Below are positions 48,727 to 61,200 of a stretch of 64,000 nt of DNA, piece by piece. Made by a program: the position numbers and the translations under genes. This DNA is from Ascidia mentula (lineage: Eukaryota; Chordata; Ascidiacea; Phlebobranchia; Ascidiidae), in the NCBI GenBank assembly GCA_947561715.1, contig OX387203.1, positions 5,642,001 to 5,706,000 of the forward strand, written 5' to 3'. The first letter of the stretch is position 1; every line of letters starts with the position of its first letter. The notes under the pieces were generated by a model, which worked only from the letters and a program-made list of their open reading frames with translations, was not told where the DNA came from and searched no databases.

Positions 48727-51685
48727 TCAATTTGCGTTGGCCTCGGGAACGGTGACAGGCCGTGGGTTCTGTTTCAGGTGCAAGAGAGATGAACGCATTC
48801 GTGAGACGTCTTTATTTCCTTTCGCCACTTTGGGATTAAAATCGCAAAGTTTTGAAACCCGTTCCCACTCCGAGCCAGGGTTTGCCTGGTCTCGCTCCTT
48901 TACAAATTGCTCCTCTGCTTTCCTGTTTCCAGAAAAAAATAGTTTTTTTGCTTTGGTAATTTAATGAAAAAACATCTCCAAAACATGAAAACTATAATTA
49001 AAGAATAAGGTGTCAAGAAAGAGAAAATATACAAGATTAGAAAAAGTATTATTAAAGTTGGAGATGAAAACTAGTTCTTAACAACCGAGCAAAATGTTTT
49101 AATAAGTTACAGATACTGGGTATCTTTTGTCAATACCAATGGCTTACAATGAATATATAAGAGCAATGACATTACATTACATATGTGGAATTTTCATGTA
49201 TTGCCAATAATTAAATATAAACAGTTTAATAAGGTTCTTGATTTAGGCATGCAAACGATTCAATAACAAAACAAAAATTATACAAGAAACTAAAATAACC
49301 AAAATTTTAAAAAAATGCTCAAAATCTTGTGACCAATTAAATATTTTTGTTAAGCCATTGTGAGTAATCACTGAAAAATTAAACTTCTTTACATTTAAAG
49401 CACAAAAACTAACATCATTGAGCACTTTTTTTTAACAAACTGCTCACAGAAAAATGCCTGATTAAGTAAACACAGCAAGCCACAAATGCATGCATAAATG
49501 ATTGACAAGAAAAGTGCACCTGCCACCAAACAACAGGACACAACTGCCTCTATCTACCTATGGAGTTTGAAAGCCTAAATAATTAGCGTAGCTAAGGACA
49601 GACATTGTAAAATAACCTCAACAAACGCAAAATTTTGATCTTGGATGCAATTGTGTACAACCATTACAGCTGTTATGGTGTTAAAGAAACTTTTTTGGTA
49701 CTTATCGCTAATTTTTGTTTGTTTTCTATTTGTATGTCTGATTCTATATAAAATAAACTGAGCTAACTTGTAAATTAGCATCTACTTATGGAAAACAGGA
49801 ATTATAATTCTATTTTGTTACAATTCCAACACGAACTAAGCAAGTATTAAAACTATAATCTTACATGTGAAAAGTCAGTCTTTTCAAAAGAGTGCCAAAT
49901 CAAAAGAATTCAGTATGTGAAATGTCTTATGTTCTAAACCTCTTACATCGCATATAGTTTTCTGTGCAACCACCACATTTTAATGTCACCATAAATCACA
50001 ACCCAGTGCAGAACTGGTATAATTTACACTTGCAAGCCTAGTACAGGAATCACCCACCAAAGACTACACCACATCTAAAGCAAAATAAATTCACTAGCGT
50101 TTGGTACCTTTCTTTGATGAAAGCTTCATTGGCAATTCTGTGGAGAGGATTGATTGAAAAGAAACAATATGTAAACAATTGTAACAAATAATCAAAAAAA
50201 AAATCAGACATGCATTTCAATGGAGGAACACCCAATTGGAACCATTTAGGTTTAGAGACATGCAGTTGGAATGGAAAATCTTAGGAACAAATTCAAGAAA
50301 AACATTTGTATTTTCTTGAAATCAAAACTTACTTCATTGGACATTGTGTACATAAAATAAGTGCGATAATTAATTCTGTCACAGTCAGGAGAACTGCATT
50401 TTGTATATGTAAACTTTTGTAATCACCTCAAAATGTGTTTGGTTATCAAATACTACATAATAAGCTAATTAACAACAATAGAGGGTTTTGATTGTCATCA
50501 AACCTGTTGCTTTCTTTAGTCTTTTCAAGCTGTTCAAGACGGTTTCTTTCCCATTCTTTAAGTTCCTTTTCAGCTTGTGCAAGCCATTCTTTTTGCCTCT
50601 GTTCTGATTCAAGGTCTGTGGAGGTATGTAATATTGATTATCTTAAAACACTTCCAACTACATTATCCATATGTTGCCATAATGCAAAAGTTGTGTATCT
50701 CACCTTTCTCAGCCAACAGTATGGTATTTTCCTCTCTCCATTGGCGAATTTTTTCTGGTTCTGCACGTAGCTGGTCTAGCCTGGCATCTGCTGCAGCAAT
50801 AGCAGCATAAGCTTGTGAGGGGTCCATCCTTTCAGCTTCATTGTTGAACTCATCCAAACCATTTGTCATTGGTTGTTCTTGGTTGGCAGGAGGGTTAAAA
50901 AAATCATCATCTGAAACGTTTAACATGATTCAAATCTTTCCTTGGTATAAGGTTATAATGAAGGACAATTGTAAATTCCAGATTCCTTACATATAAAAAG
51001 AATGTTCTATACCAGTGTTTTTAGGAAATAAAATAGCATCAATAAATTTGAAGCTTGATTAGTTACATTATATATCATATATAATGTATAAATATGGTAT
51101 TATCATTTAAAGATACGTATATATGAAGTTGATTATGACAGTGAAAAAAGTCAAAAATTAGTTCTGTTCACCATTTGCAGGTGCATTGCCACCCATAATA
51201 TCTTCTTCAAATCCATTTACAACTGGCTGGGCAACTGGTTGGTCTCCAAGAACTTCACTTTCTAACCCTGCACCATGAAATGTGATGACATGAAGAATTT
51301 AATTGTTGATCAAACATGTTTAAAACTATATCTTCATAAAAACTAATCAACTGACGTTGCCAAAATAAGTTACTTGTTACATATATGTGACCATCAATCA
51401 TGCTGGCTGTATAGATTTGGTAAAAAGATTGTTGTAAAAAAAGGACTAAATAAGCACATTTTATTTGGTCTACAGATTCAATCGTATGCCAGATTGGAAA
51501 ATGCATAAATTGTCATTCTTTGCAAATAAGAACACAATGTTTTTTTATATTATTTTCAAAAGACCAGAATAAACACCTGCGATTTCATCTTGCTGTTGGG
51601 CAAGAAAGGCCGCAGCTGGATCTTCTTCTTGCTGTGCCGGAGCAGCTGGCTGCTGAGTAAAATCTTCACCAAAAATGTCAGTCAT
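48727..51685 (-). CDS. CLTA/CLTB: Clathrin light chain
   Basis: Six exons: 51685-51577, 51267-51172, 50910-50704, 50615-50504, 50137-50108, 48922-48727 (249 aa; human CLTA is 248). The N-terminus has the family consensus EEDPAAAFLAQQQDEIAG, needed for contact with HIP1-type partners. Residues 75-135 carry the coiled heavy-chain binding region (EPEKIRQWREE, LEQLEKTKESNR). The C-terminus has SEWERVSKLCDFNPK and KDVSRMRSSLLHLKQ, both diagnostic. The protein sits on clathrin triskelia and regulates coat assembly in the cytoplasm. A single gene is expected in invertebrates, so it precedes the CLTA/CLTB split. Exon 5 is only 30 nt and can be skipped in frame (see its own entry). Confidence 0.95.
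50108..50137 (-). other. 30-nt in-frame microexon of clathrin light chain
   Basis: Bounded by an acceptor (ccacag) and donor (gtacca), it encodes IANEAFIKE with split arginine codons on both sides. The upstream exon ends AG and the downstream exon begins G, so joining exon 4 to exon 6 directly also gives AGG and keeps frame, producing SNRKAEEQFV, like the non-neuronal vertebrate NNRAAEEAFV. Including it gives NRIANEAFIK, like NRVADEAFYK at the start of the vertebrate neuron-specific insert. Confidence 0.75.
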
Positions 51686-52445
51686 ATTAATTATATATAT
51701 ATTTACAGTTCTTTAGATGACAACGATTTAGATCTCACTGCAGTATAAAATACTTTGGTTAATATATTTAAACCAATACATACTTCCGAACTAAATAGTG
51801 TTTGAAGAAATTTCTAGACACAAATGGTTACAGTTACAATCTAATCGTTATCAACATTACACACCACATTTTCTCAACGTTTGAACTTGTTGAAAACAAC
51901 ACAGCACTAATAAATACATCTAGAGCATAAATTGTAAGATATTACACCATTTTTATTCGAATAATAGTCCGACAGGAAACTGATTGTTAAGAAGGTGCCT
52001 GGCACGGGACACAGAACAAATGAAGCTAAGTAAATGGAACGTTGCGTTCAGTGAAGCGTTTTGTGACAAATCGATCCAAAACGCCCAGACTAGTTTGGAA
52101 AATTAATTTTGTGATAATGTTCTGTTTAGTTGTGATCAGTGTTACGAATGGTTACAATATCTTTAACTGCAGTTTAAATATTCCGAGGCAACGTAAGAAA
52201 CAGAATTTTGTTGCTTCTAAAAAGTGTAGGGGAACAATTTTTCAGAAATACCTTAACATGTCGGCAAAGTTCAATTTATAGCCTCTTAGCTTAAATTTTA
52301 TTGCATTTATAGCAAAATATGTGGAAAATCTCGACAAAACTTTCAAGTCTACCAGTCGGCCAAATAATTCAATAAGTTGAAAATAATGCTGAGTCAACAG
52401 AGTGACAGGGCATGTGTGCAGTCCCGGATGTAGCGAAGTTACCGG
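51686..52445. promoter_or_regulatory. Divergent promoter region between clathrin light chain and L26
   Basis: About 760 bp between the first ATG of clathrin light chain (minus) and the inferred L26 cap site (plus). Both genes are housekeeping-type, and no other gene lies between them. A short plus-strand open frame at 52042-52281 has no recognisable content. Discrete factor sites could not be assigned. Confidence 0.4.
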
Positions 52446-52467
52446 CCTTTTCAAGACGAGAGGCAAG
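52446..52467 (+). other. Noncoding 5'-TOP leader exon of L26
   Basis: Sequence beginning CCTTTTC, followed by a purine-rich run and the donor AAG-gtacta at 52468. A C followed by a pyrimidine tract at the cap is the terminal oligopyrimidine signature of ribosomal protein mRNAs, used for mTOR-dependent translation control. The partner acceptor (gctttcacag) ends directly before the L26 ATG at 52665. The exact cap site is inferred. Confidence 0.6.
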
Positions 52468-52664
52468 GTACTAGCACTATGCATTTGTTTACAATCACTT
52501 ATCCCACAAAATCGAAATGAATATTAGCAAATAACAGCAGCTTTGGCCATAGAACAAAACAGTTATCATCATACTGCCTTGAAATGTCACTAGTAAACTG
52601 TGTGTGTCCAGTGTATGTATATTAATTGGTTATGCTGTTACCCTCGAACTATATGCTTTCACAG

Positions 52665-54313
52665 ATGAAGTTCAATAAATTGAAGACGTCATCTCGCCGG
52701 AAAAATAGGAAGGAGTACTTCAATGCCCCTTCACACATAAGAAGGAAGTTTATGGGGTCTCCTCTGTCAAAAGAACTGAGACAAAAGTACAGTGTACGGA
52801 GTATGCCCATCAGAAAAGACGACGAAGTCCAGGTGAATATGCGAAAACCATTAGTTAAGACTTAAATACAAATAAAGAAGAGATACTTTAATACTAGCTT
52901 ACATACCTGTGATTTCTTGACCATTATTGTCAGTTTTATTTACAAAAATTAGGCCCCTGTTAAATTGGATAGATTGTAAATTGTGCAGAGGATTTTTTTT
53001 CTGTGAATGTTGATAGCGAAGACAAATCAGCTTTTATTTGTATCCCTCTGCAATCTGAGACCTGTGTTTTTTTGAAGTTTCGTAAAATTTTTACATTCTT
53101 AAAACAGTCTGATGCAAGTAAAAGAGTTGTAGACTAGATGTTCGCAAATGCTGGTACTTCTTAGATATGACAAATTAACCTAAATCACTGAGATTTACAT
53201 ATAGGTTGTTTGAATATATATATGTATATTTTTGCAAGGGCGAACGTAACGTTTTTTGTATGTTAATAAATTAACTCATTAATATTGCGCGGACACAACA
53301 TTTTTTCCTATCTGGGCTCTTTGCATAGACAGTTAAATCCATATTTCTTGGAAGGTTATCATATGTGGAAATTCTGTCAGTTCTGATAATATTTTCTGTA
53401 TATGCATTCTTAAATTGATTTAAACTGATCATTGAAATTCCCTAACTTTTGTTGAAAGATAGTTTCCTAAAAACGAGTGAAACAACAAACGGTAAATATT
53501 AAAAAAAAAGTTATTTGCGTATATTGCTAAATTGTAATATGTTAGGTACTTTTGGGTGCAAAGTATCTGGAGGTAAGTAGTCTAAATAAAAAAGCCAAAG
53601 TTATAATGCTGGTAAACGTTTCGAACTCATACAGGGTTCATCATCAGTACTTTGAGTATTATGATGAACAGCTTTGGCTTTTTTATTTAGATTAGTTACT
53701 TTTGATATGGGGAAACTCAACTATGCCATTGGCAGTACAAGATAATGAAATGAGTTGGTGGGGATTATCAGCTTTTTCCTTTATTGTAAAAACCATAGAT
53801 CACTGTTAGTTGCATTAAAATTTTTGTTTGATATACTTCTATTGACCTAATTTATATTTTCTAGATTGTGCGTGGCCATTTCAAGGGACAGCAAATCGGA
53901 AAAGTTATCCAAGTTTACCGCAAAAAGTATGTGATTCACATCGAGCGAATCCAACGTGAAAAAGCCAATGGTGCCACAGTTCATGTCGGTATTCATCCAA
54001 GCAAGGTATTTTGAGAAAATACATAAATAATAGACCAACATAGCCTGCTTAGTTATTGCATGCTGCTGCATTTAGCCATTGTCAAATTTGCTGCATTAAG
54101 GGACTGAGTATTGAAAAAAAAATTGTTGTACAATAAATCTGCAGCAACAAATATTGCAAAACTAAGCATTTAATATTTTATTAGGTTGTGATCACAAAGC
54201 TTAAACTTGACAAGGACCGCAAGCGCATTCTGGAACATAAAGCTCGTTCCCGCCGAGTCGATTTGGAAAAGGGCAAACACACTGAAGAATCCATTCAGCA
54301 AATGGAATCATGA
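52665..54313 (+). CDS. RPL26: 60S ribosomal protein L26 (uL24)
   Basis: Three coding exons: 52665-52832, 53865-54005, 54185-54313 (145 aa, the same length as human). [19 protein letters not shown] matches the universal L26 N-terminus. The KOW-domain stretch [19 protein letters not shown] and the [12 protein letters not shown] and LKLDKDRK blocks are nearly invariant. It binds 28S rRNA near the exit tunnel. The ATG directly follows a splice acceptor, so the leader is on a separate exon. The acidic C-terminus ([11 protein letters not shown]) is variable, as in other species. Confidence 0.98.
53581..53691 (-). repeat. 111-bp fold-back with hammerhead-like core
   Basis: Perfect 20-bp inverted arms at 53581-53600 and 53672-53691 (agccaaag...ctttggct). 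Between them the minus strand reads CTGATGA (53647-53641), then a GAAC...GTTC hairpin and GAAA (53622-53619). One extra base separates CTGATGA from the hairpin, so it is not a canonical hammerhead. The arms would continue stem I of a type I fold. It lies in the first coding intron of the L26 gene. Confidence 0.6.
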
Positions 54314-54323
54314 GCAGATTCTA

Positions 54324-54329
54324 AATAAA
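54324..54329 (+). other. Polyadenylation signal of L26
   Basis: AATAAA starts 11 bases after the L26 stop codon, giving a very short 3' UTR, common for ribosomal protein genes. Confidence 0.7.
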
Positions 54330-54860
54330 CAAAAAAACTCCTTCTGCACTTTTGGTATTTTGAGTGAAAGCTTAGGCCTGTTTCGGAAAAGTTATGTATG
54401 TTTTTCTGTAAGCAACAGACATTTAGTGAAAAAAAGTAGCGTGGAATGTCCATATATTGACACAAACCAGGTGTGTAAGCAAATGGCTTACTTTGTACGA
54501 ATGCCATAAAAACAAGAATTTCGCGTTTTCGGAAATTATTACGATATATTTTTGAAGTTCAATACATTTGTTGCTTGTGCGAAGAAGTGTAACTGGAATT
54601 TCATAGAATATATACTGACAGCATTGATCTGGACACAAATCAAGCAGAAAATATACGTAGCTTTGATAAGCTGGGGCCTAATCCAGTTTGGAAAAAAGTC
54701 ACCCGTCGGAAAAAAATTGTGCCTGTTCATGCGTAACCACAACCGGGAAACTCGAAAATCTTGTTTTTTCTAAAAACTATTTATTTGTTGTTGGTATGTT
54801 TTCTTGTACAGTGTAATAACAAGAAGTTTATTTGGCAAGATACAAACTTACATTATTACA
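54330..54860. other. Spacer between L26 and HAUS5
   Basis: About 0.5 kb on the same strand between the L26 polyadenylation signal and the HAUS5 ATG. Only short open frames. It should hold the HAUS5 promoter or a trans-splice acceptor. Confidence 0.5.
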
Positions 54861-57800
54861 ATGTCGGAGTCAAAGATGATTGTGAACGATTTGCTTACTT
54901 GGGCAAAAGATGAAATGAAATTAAGTTGCGGTGAAAAATATCGAAATTCGATTTCTCATCAAAGTGAACTTGTTCAAAATGCGCCCTTAAAAAAACTTTG
55001 GAGCCATTTAACTGAAAACGTAAAGAGTGGGGAAAATATTGAAATACTGAGAGGCAACATAGAATTGCATGATATAAAGCTTGAAACCAAGGAATTGGAA
55101 ACGTCTTGTACTGAGACTCGCAAACAACTTTTAACTTTGGAATCTCAAATTCACGTTCTTGAGGATCAGTTAAAGACATGCAAAAGTTCCTGTTTGCAAT
55201 CTGAGCTGAGTATAACTCGATTGGAACATGCAGCTCAAATTTCTGATGACAAAACTACTTTTCACAAGGCTCATGTCAAAAAGAGACAAGCTGATTTATC
55301 CACTATTAGTCCCTTGAAAGATAATTTGCACCAAAAAAACACTGTCATGCGAAACAGAAACTTGGCTCTTGACAAGTCAGCGACACATCCTTCTTGTATA
55401 ATTGATGTTAATGAGATAGTGTCAAAAATTGTTGATTGCTATTGTGGTGGACTAAACAAGACCCAGTGCATAGACAGCACAGAACTTTGGAAAGGTGTTG
55501 TTAATATTCTCAGCAAATACACCGGTGACACTGTATTAAAAGTTCTCAAACTGATTACAAAAGAAGAGACTGACAAGGTATACATGTTTTTATTAATAAA
55601 TTTTAAATAACTGCTTGCTCCCAGACGTTTGTTTGCATGTACAGTGACTGGCTAACAATTGTTTAATTGGTGAAATCATTATATATATAGGCGCCTGACT
55701 CGATAACCCTTATGGTTTCATCAGTACGCATGCCATTTTGTTTTGCATATTAGTTGTTCAAAAATGTTTAGGTTCTTTTTGTGCACGACAAAATTGAATT
55801 GAATAATTTTTGGAATGTGTGATTGTGAATTGGAGTGTTGTACACTGGTAAACTTGGATGCTTTAATTTAAATTATGTTGCAGGTCATAAAATGTGAAAA
55901 GGCAGCATGTCCTGAAAAAGAAATGTCAGCAATAGAAAACTCTCTTTTCCTGGAGGACAGCACTGCAGGACAAAATCCTGCATCTACCATAAAAAAAATG
56001 CTGGAGGTAAGAACAACAGTTTTCAAAAATTATGTTCAACTTTTATCGTTTTTTTCCATTGTAGTTGCATGACATAGAAAGTGCACAGGAGTTTTTGGAC
56101 ATTAAAGGAAAAAGAGAAATGTGTGTGGTTAAAGAAAAACAAAATCAAGCAATGAAACTTCAACTTCAAAGCATGATTAAGGCCAAATTCCCTGATGCGG
56201 ACGAACAGCAGAGAGCTTTGTAGATAAGAGAACATGTTGAGATCAATATTTTTTAAACAACCATGTTATTCTATTTAGACAAACACTTGATGCTGAAATT
56301 GAGCTGTCCTCCCTGTCGGCTACGTTGGAATCTCTTCAGTATTCTGCAAGTGAATTACAAAAGGATTTTGACAAAAAGGAATCCGATGATAAACACATTC
56401 AGTCTGTGTTAAAAGAAATTAAAAACTTCAAATCTGAACTGGTTGGTTACCTCTTTGGATTTGCCACAAACAACCTCAGTTTAAGTCAAAGGGAGTTCAA
56501 TCAAGTATATTAAATTTCATGTAATTTAGATGGAAAATAAGCGTCAGATGTTGGCAGCAGCGGAACAAAACCTAAAATTCAGATCATCATTAAATGCTCA
56601 ACAGCACCAAGCACTGGCAGAGACGCAAGCAATGACACAAAACACTAATGTAGACTTGCAGCAATCCAAACGCGATATGCAGAACTCGTTGGATAACGAA
56701 GTTGCTTCCTTCGAGCAAGCAGACATGTCCAAGTTAACGAGAATTCATCTCGACACGGCGTAAGTGATTATCTTGCTATGTTTTACTGTATCATTAACTA
56801 AACCCAAACATTTTACTAGCATTCGGCTATAAAACCTATGAGTTTCTAAACTTTCTGGCCTTAAAAGTTTTGAAATCGTCAGGGCATCACCATCAGTAGA
56901 GTGTAAGTTTTGTTTTCGCCGCAAAAAAATGTTTGAGTTTTCAACAAAATGGACTCGAAATTTTCACAAAGATACCGAAGAAACCACTGCAGGGTTATCC
57001 AATTAATGTGACGCTCGATTGTGACCCGTTATTTTCCATGCAGAAAAACAGTTCCAATTTACGACATGCTGATTCACCGACCGACGAGGACAGACCACAA
57101 TAGCGGAGGGACAGCTTACCACAAACTTACCTCATCTTTTGATACCATGCACTTGGTTGTACGTCTTATATCGATTCCAACTCTTGCTCAAAACCTTCCC
57201 TGCTTAACACAAATTGTGTATTTTGTCTCAGTGTCCTTGCGACCTTCTGCAAATATCGCACGAACGCAAAACAAACACAAGATTACAGGAATCTCTTGGT
57301 AAACCCACCCAACATAACGAAGAGAAAAATCATGGTTCAGCATCTAAGCTGCAGAGTAAGTTACACATGTTGCACAACGTCGGGTACTTATCCGGTGGAC
57401 ACAGACAGGTTTTATCAATTCAGACGACGCACTAGGCACAGCATGCTCAGAAAATGGGAAAGTGTTTGCATATATTGTTAGTTTAATCTATTCACTCATC
57501 CCGTTGGCATAGTCTACGTGACTGAACTCACTTTTGTTTTTAATGCACTTTCTGAGTTAAAATCATTTTGTTGTTGAGTCGCCCTTGAAATGAAAACTGG
57601 ATTTTATTTCAGATCTCCACACACAAGTGCGCGCGTTTTCGAAGGAGCAGAAGAACGACCTGATGCCACAAATTAACAAGGGGATGAAAGCGATCGACGC
57701 CTTCCGTAAAGAAACCGATAAATTCGAGAAAACTCTTGGAGAGTGGTAAAGCATCACCTACGTATTTCTAAAGTTTTATTAAATTTCACATTGACTTACA

Positions 57801-57933
57801 TTTTATACTTGACAGGTGGAATGAACCAGCCCAAGATAGCGTGCCATGGTTGAAGTTTGACGACATGACTCTTGCCGAATTGAAAGAAAACGTTAAGTTT
57901 CAACAACAATCTAAGCTGGTCACTGAATTTTAA
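54861..57933 (+). CDS. HAUS5: HAUS augmin-like complex subunit 5
   Basis: Nine phase-consistent exons: 54861-55577, 55884-56006, 56065-56219, 56279-56441, 56530-56759, 57044-57158, 57232-57298, 57613-57745, 57816-57933 (606 aa; human 633). Mostly coiled coil. Family marks: an N-terminal WAKDEM near residue 13; LWSHLTENV followed by IEILRGNIELH (human AYILQHV...VKKIRGNLLWYG); and a C-terminal GEWWNEPAQDSVPWL (human GDWWEQPGQ). Augmin recruits gamma-tubulin to spindle microtubules to nucleate branches. The identification rests on these end motifs plus overall coiled-coil layout. The start is the first ATG; the frame stays open 57 bp further upstream but without an ATG. Donor gttggt after exon 4 is non-optimal. 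Confidence 0.85.
55690..55735 (-). repeat. Decayed hammerhead-like repeat in HAUS5 intron 1
   Basis: The minus strand reads CTGATGA followed by an AACC-ATAA-GGGTT hairpin, but the GAAA segment is not intact. It resembles the ribozyme-bearing repeats elsewhere in the window and is probably an old relative. Confidence 0.35.
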
Positions 57934-58242
57934 AACCACCTATGTTGTGATATCGACTTTCTTTTACCGCATATTAGCAAACAGTCTTCAACGTGTTGAT
58001 GAAATGAACTGTAAGGGCTATCCGTCTGACGTAGTGTTTCAACACCTTTTCGATGAAATTCTGGCATTTCTTAACAATCAACTATATCTGTATAACGACT
58101 TAATAGTTGCGTGTTCGAGTTATCGAAAAAAGCATAAGTAGGCCTATATTATTACCAGCAATACAGGATTACAATCTCCGGCACGGCCAAGTGTAAAAAT
58201 GTATGAGGCATAAGAACAACCAACATGCTGAACGAAATAGGA
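57934..58242. other. Convergent 3' region of HAUS5 and the transporter
   Basis: Only 309 bp separate the two stop codons, which face each other, so the 3' UTRs are likely close or overlapping. No canonical AATAAA was seen on either strand in this span. Confidence 0.5.
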
Positions 58243-61200
58243 CTAGTCGATGATTTCTGGAGTCGCTTTGCTTTTTCTTAATTTGCGTTGCTGGAAATGG
58301 AGCAGGAGCAGACCGGACGACGAAAGAATGAACATGGAACCAGCGATGTAGAAGGCGTTGCCCAGTTGTCCTGATATATCCACTACAGCGCCTGAAAGAA
58401 TATGTTGTAATGTTAAGCAATTGCCCTCAAACCCATATAAGATGTGGCAGGAAGAACGTATGCTTGTAACTATTGTTGAGGACTTGCATGTAAAACTCGC
58501 AACCCCAAACTGTGCATCGTGACTCCCAGGTGTCGTAACAAAACAAATTGAGTTATTTTAGATAAGAATGGAGTCGACAGAAGTCAGCCTTTTGCGAAAA
58601 CAATTTTAAAGATTGTAACAAATCGTCCTGAAAGATTTATGATTGGTGCCGTGAGTCTTTTCAAAGTGCGTTGACACGGAAAAGTATGACAACAACTGCC
58701 GTAGAGGTAGGAGGCTATACAGCTTATAGAGCTCTGAATATAACTTACCAGCCAACAGATTAACTGCACACAACAGCGAATAACCGACTACATTGCAATA
58801 GGAGTTGATGGCTGCGAAATACTTTTCCGGAAAAAGTTCGGCGCAATAATTGACCATAATGCCGTCTGTAGCGCCCTCTAGCAGACCGAAGACAGCGCAG
58901 ATCACCAACGCAGGGATATATGTGTGCACAGACGGAAGGACAAAAAGCAACATGGCGGCGACCACGAACCCTGCTCCCTGTTTAAGAATAAACAAACTCG
59001 ATCCTTATGTGTTTACAATCATACACATAAACTAGTTCCTCAAACTATACAACATGATGCCTTGAATATATATAGACTGGTTTGGCACTGTTTAAAGAGA
59101 CTGGTTTTTATTTTCAAAAACACACTATCTTTCCCGGGGTCCTTTAGCTTCATCAGACCAATCTCCTTTAAACAGTGCCAAACCAGAAAAGTACAGCTCG
59201 GTTTCAAAAAACTGAAGGCTTATTATATAATTTCGAATAAGTTTATTTGGGCAAGTTAAATTAACTTCAGTTAATAAATGCATCGACGTGACCTTATGTT
59301 AACAACACCACCAGTCAGCCATGGGCGGACTTATCCTTTACCACAAAAAGTTTTCGACAGGATTCGGTAAGTTTTGGGAACAACAGCGCCACCACTAGTT
59401 TTGCGAACACTTCTCCGACTGCAATCGCAGAAGGTAAAAACGATGCTTGTAGCTCAGTAAGTCCCACACCTAAAACAGCGTAAATCAATCAGATTTGGAT
59501 ACAACAGGCCTGACAATTGCCTACCAATATTCGCCGGATTAAGTCACTTTACGAGCAAAACGTGAACACCGCACTTTATCTGCATTTTGTATGCAATAAA
59601 TTGTGGATAGAATCTATCTTACCCCTTACTCCAAACGGTATTATGTATGACGCAGTCACGAAAAGGCCGCACGTAAAACTACTATAGAACAACAAAATAA
59701 CGTAGGTTTGTGGAAGATAGAACAGGCCGACGTCAACGTATGTGTGAAGTGACCGCAAAAACTTTGATCCGCAACAGCGAGGTACGTCTTCCTGTAAAAC
59801 ATAACTCAATAAGCTTAAACAAATCTGCCCATTATATTGCCCACTCCAACCGCTGAGCTCACGTATGTAAATCGGCAGAGCATCAGTAGCCGGTTTATAT
59901 TTATCGTTGTTTGAAGTTATTTAGATTTTATGCTTTCCTTGCACTATACAGACTTGACAACATCAAGAACTATTACTACACAAAGTTAAACGCATTTGAC
60001 TCTTTTCTTTGGACACTTTTTTGCTGATGCATTTATTAGGAATGTTTCTAAAATATATTCCGATATTCTTACTTTGGAGAAACAAGAAACCCCATTGGTC
60101 AATCCCTAATTAGAAGAGCAAAAACGGTGATGTAATAACTACGATATTGTGCGATTTTGAAAATGTAATACGTTAATAACGTGACATCAGAAAAAGCATC
60201 ATATTGCAACCACTTTTATTGGAGATTACTTCCACAGAATACATAAAACTTTTTTAAGTTGCACCTTTTCGTCTATGGATGATTCAACCGAGGTTGTTTC
60301 TTTCGTCTTCTCAGATTTGGGCCCAACCGTCAGAGCGCCGATCAACACAGTTTGGAAATACACAGAGGAAATAATCTAAAAGAGAAATGAACCGATATGC
60401 CATGTGCAATACGCCGTAGAGCGTAAGAATTACATTGGTTGTACCAGCACTGCGCCACTCCAAGTGTAGTTGTCGATAAGCAACTGCCAGGCAGGGCAGG
60501 CAAGGAAAGGTCCAACAGCACACCCGAAGTAGAGAAATTGAAGTGCTCCAATTCTTCGCTCTGCTGGAATGACGACTGACAAAGCTTTCAAGAAGACGAT
60601 GACTTGAAAGCCAAAACAATATCCTGGAACAACATAAAGACATCAACATATTTCGGAACATACCACGGGGAAATCACTTCACTATAGGAAGATCTTTCGT
60701 TGATGTTTTAAGTTTTAAGGTCAACTGTAACATATAACAGAACCTCATATAGCATCATGATACAGACAAGCATGTTAAAAAAATACAGACAAGCGGCCCC
60801 GAAAATCACGCTAGGCTGGGTGCGCTGTGACCCAAAAAAATTTTTAAACCTCAGCTCTAGTAAGGTAAATATTCAGACCGATTTGTAGGTAAGAGATCCA
60901 TACGAAAAAACAGCATTAAATATCGTGTTTTTTCACAAAAGGAAACCTTTACATGCTTTTAACGTGATGATAAAAGCAAATTGTCTAATCACCAGCTTCT
61001 CCTGATGAAGTTTATATTTGTTTTAAGTTAGCGGCAATGCATGGCCCCAAATTCTCACATACCAGGAATTCCCCCAAATAGGACAGCCACGCACCAAAAT
61101 GGGACTTCCAAAAATGCGGTTGCAGTTGACACGGTTGAAATTATGCCACACAACAGCATCCATTTCCTCAGGGACCAACGTTTCATTGCAGTTGGAGCGA

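Noticed and set aside
54330-54860. L26-HAUS5 pair as a trans-spliced operon
   Set aside because: A good AATAAA follows the L26 stop and 0.5 kb separates the genes; tunicate operons usually have little or no spacer.
56868-56905. CTGATG-like string in HAUS5 intron 5
   Set aside because: Only part of the core can be aligned and neither stem II nor GAAA is convincing, so it was not listed as a ribozyme.
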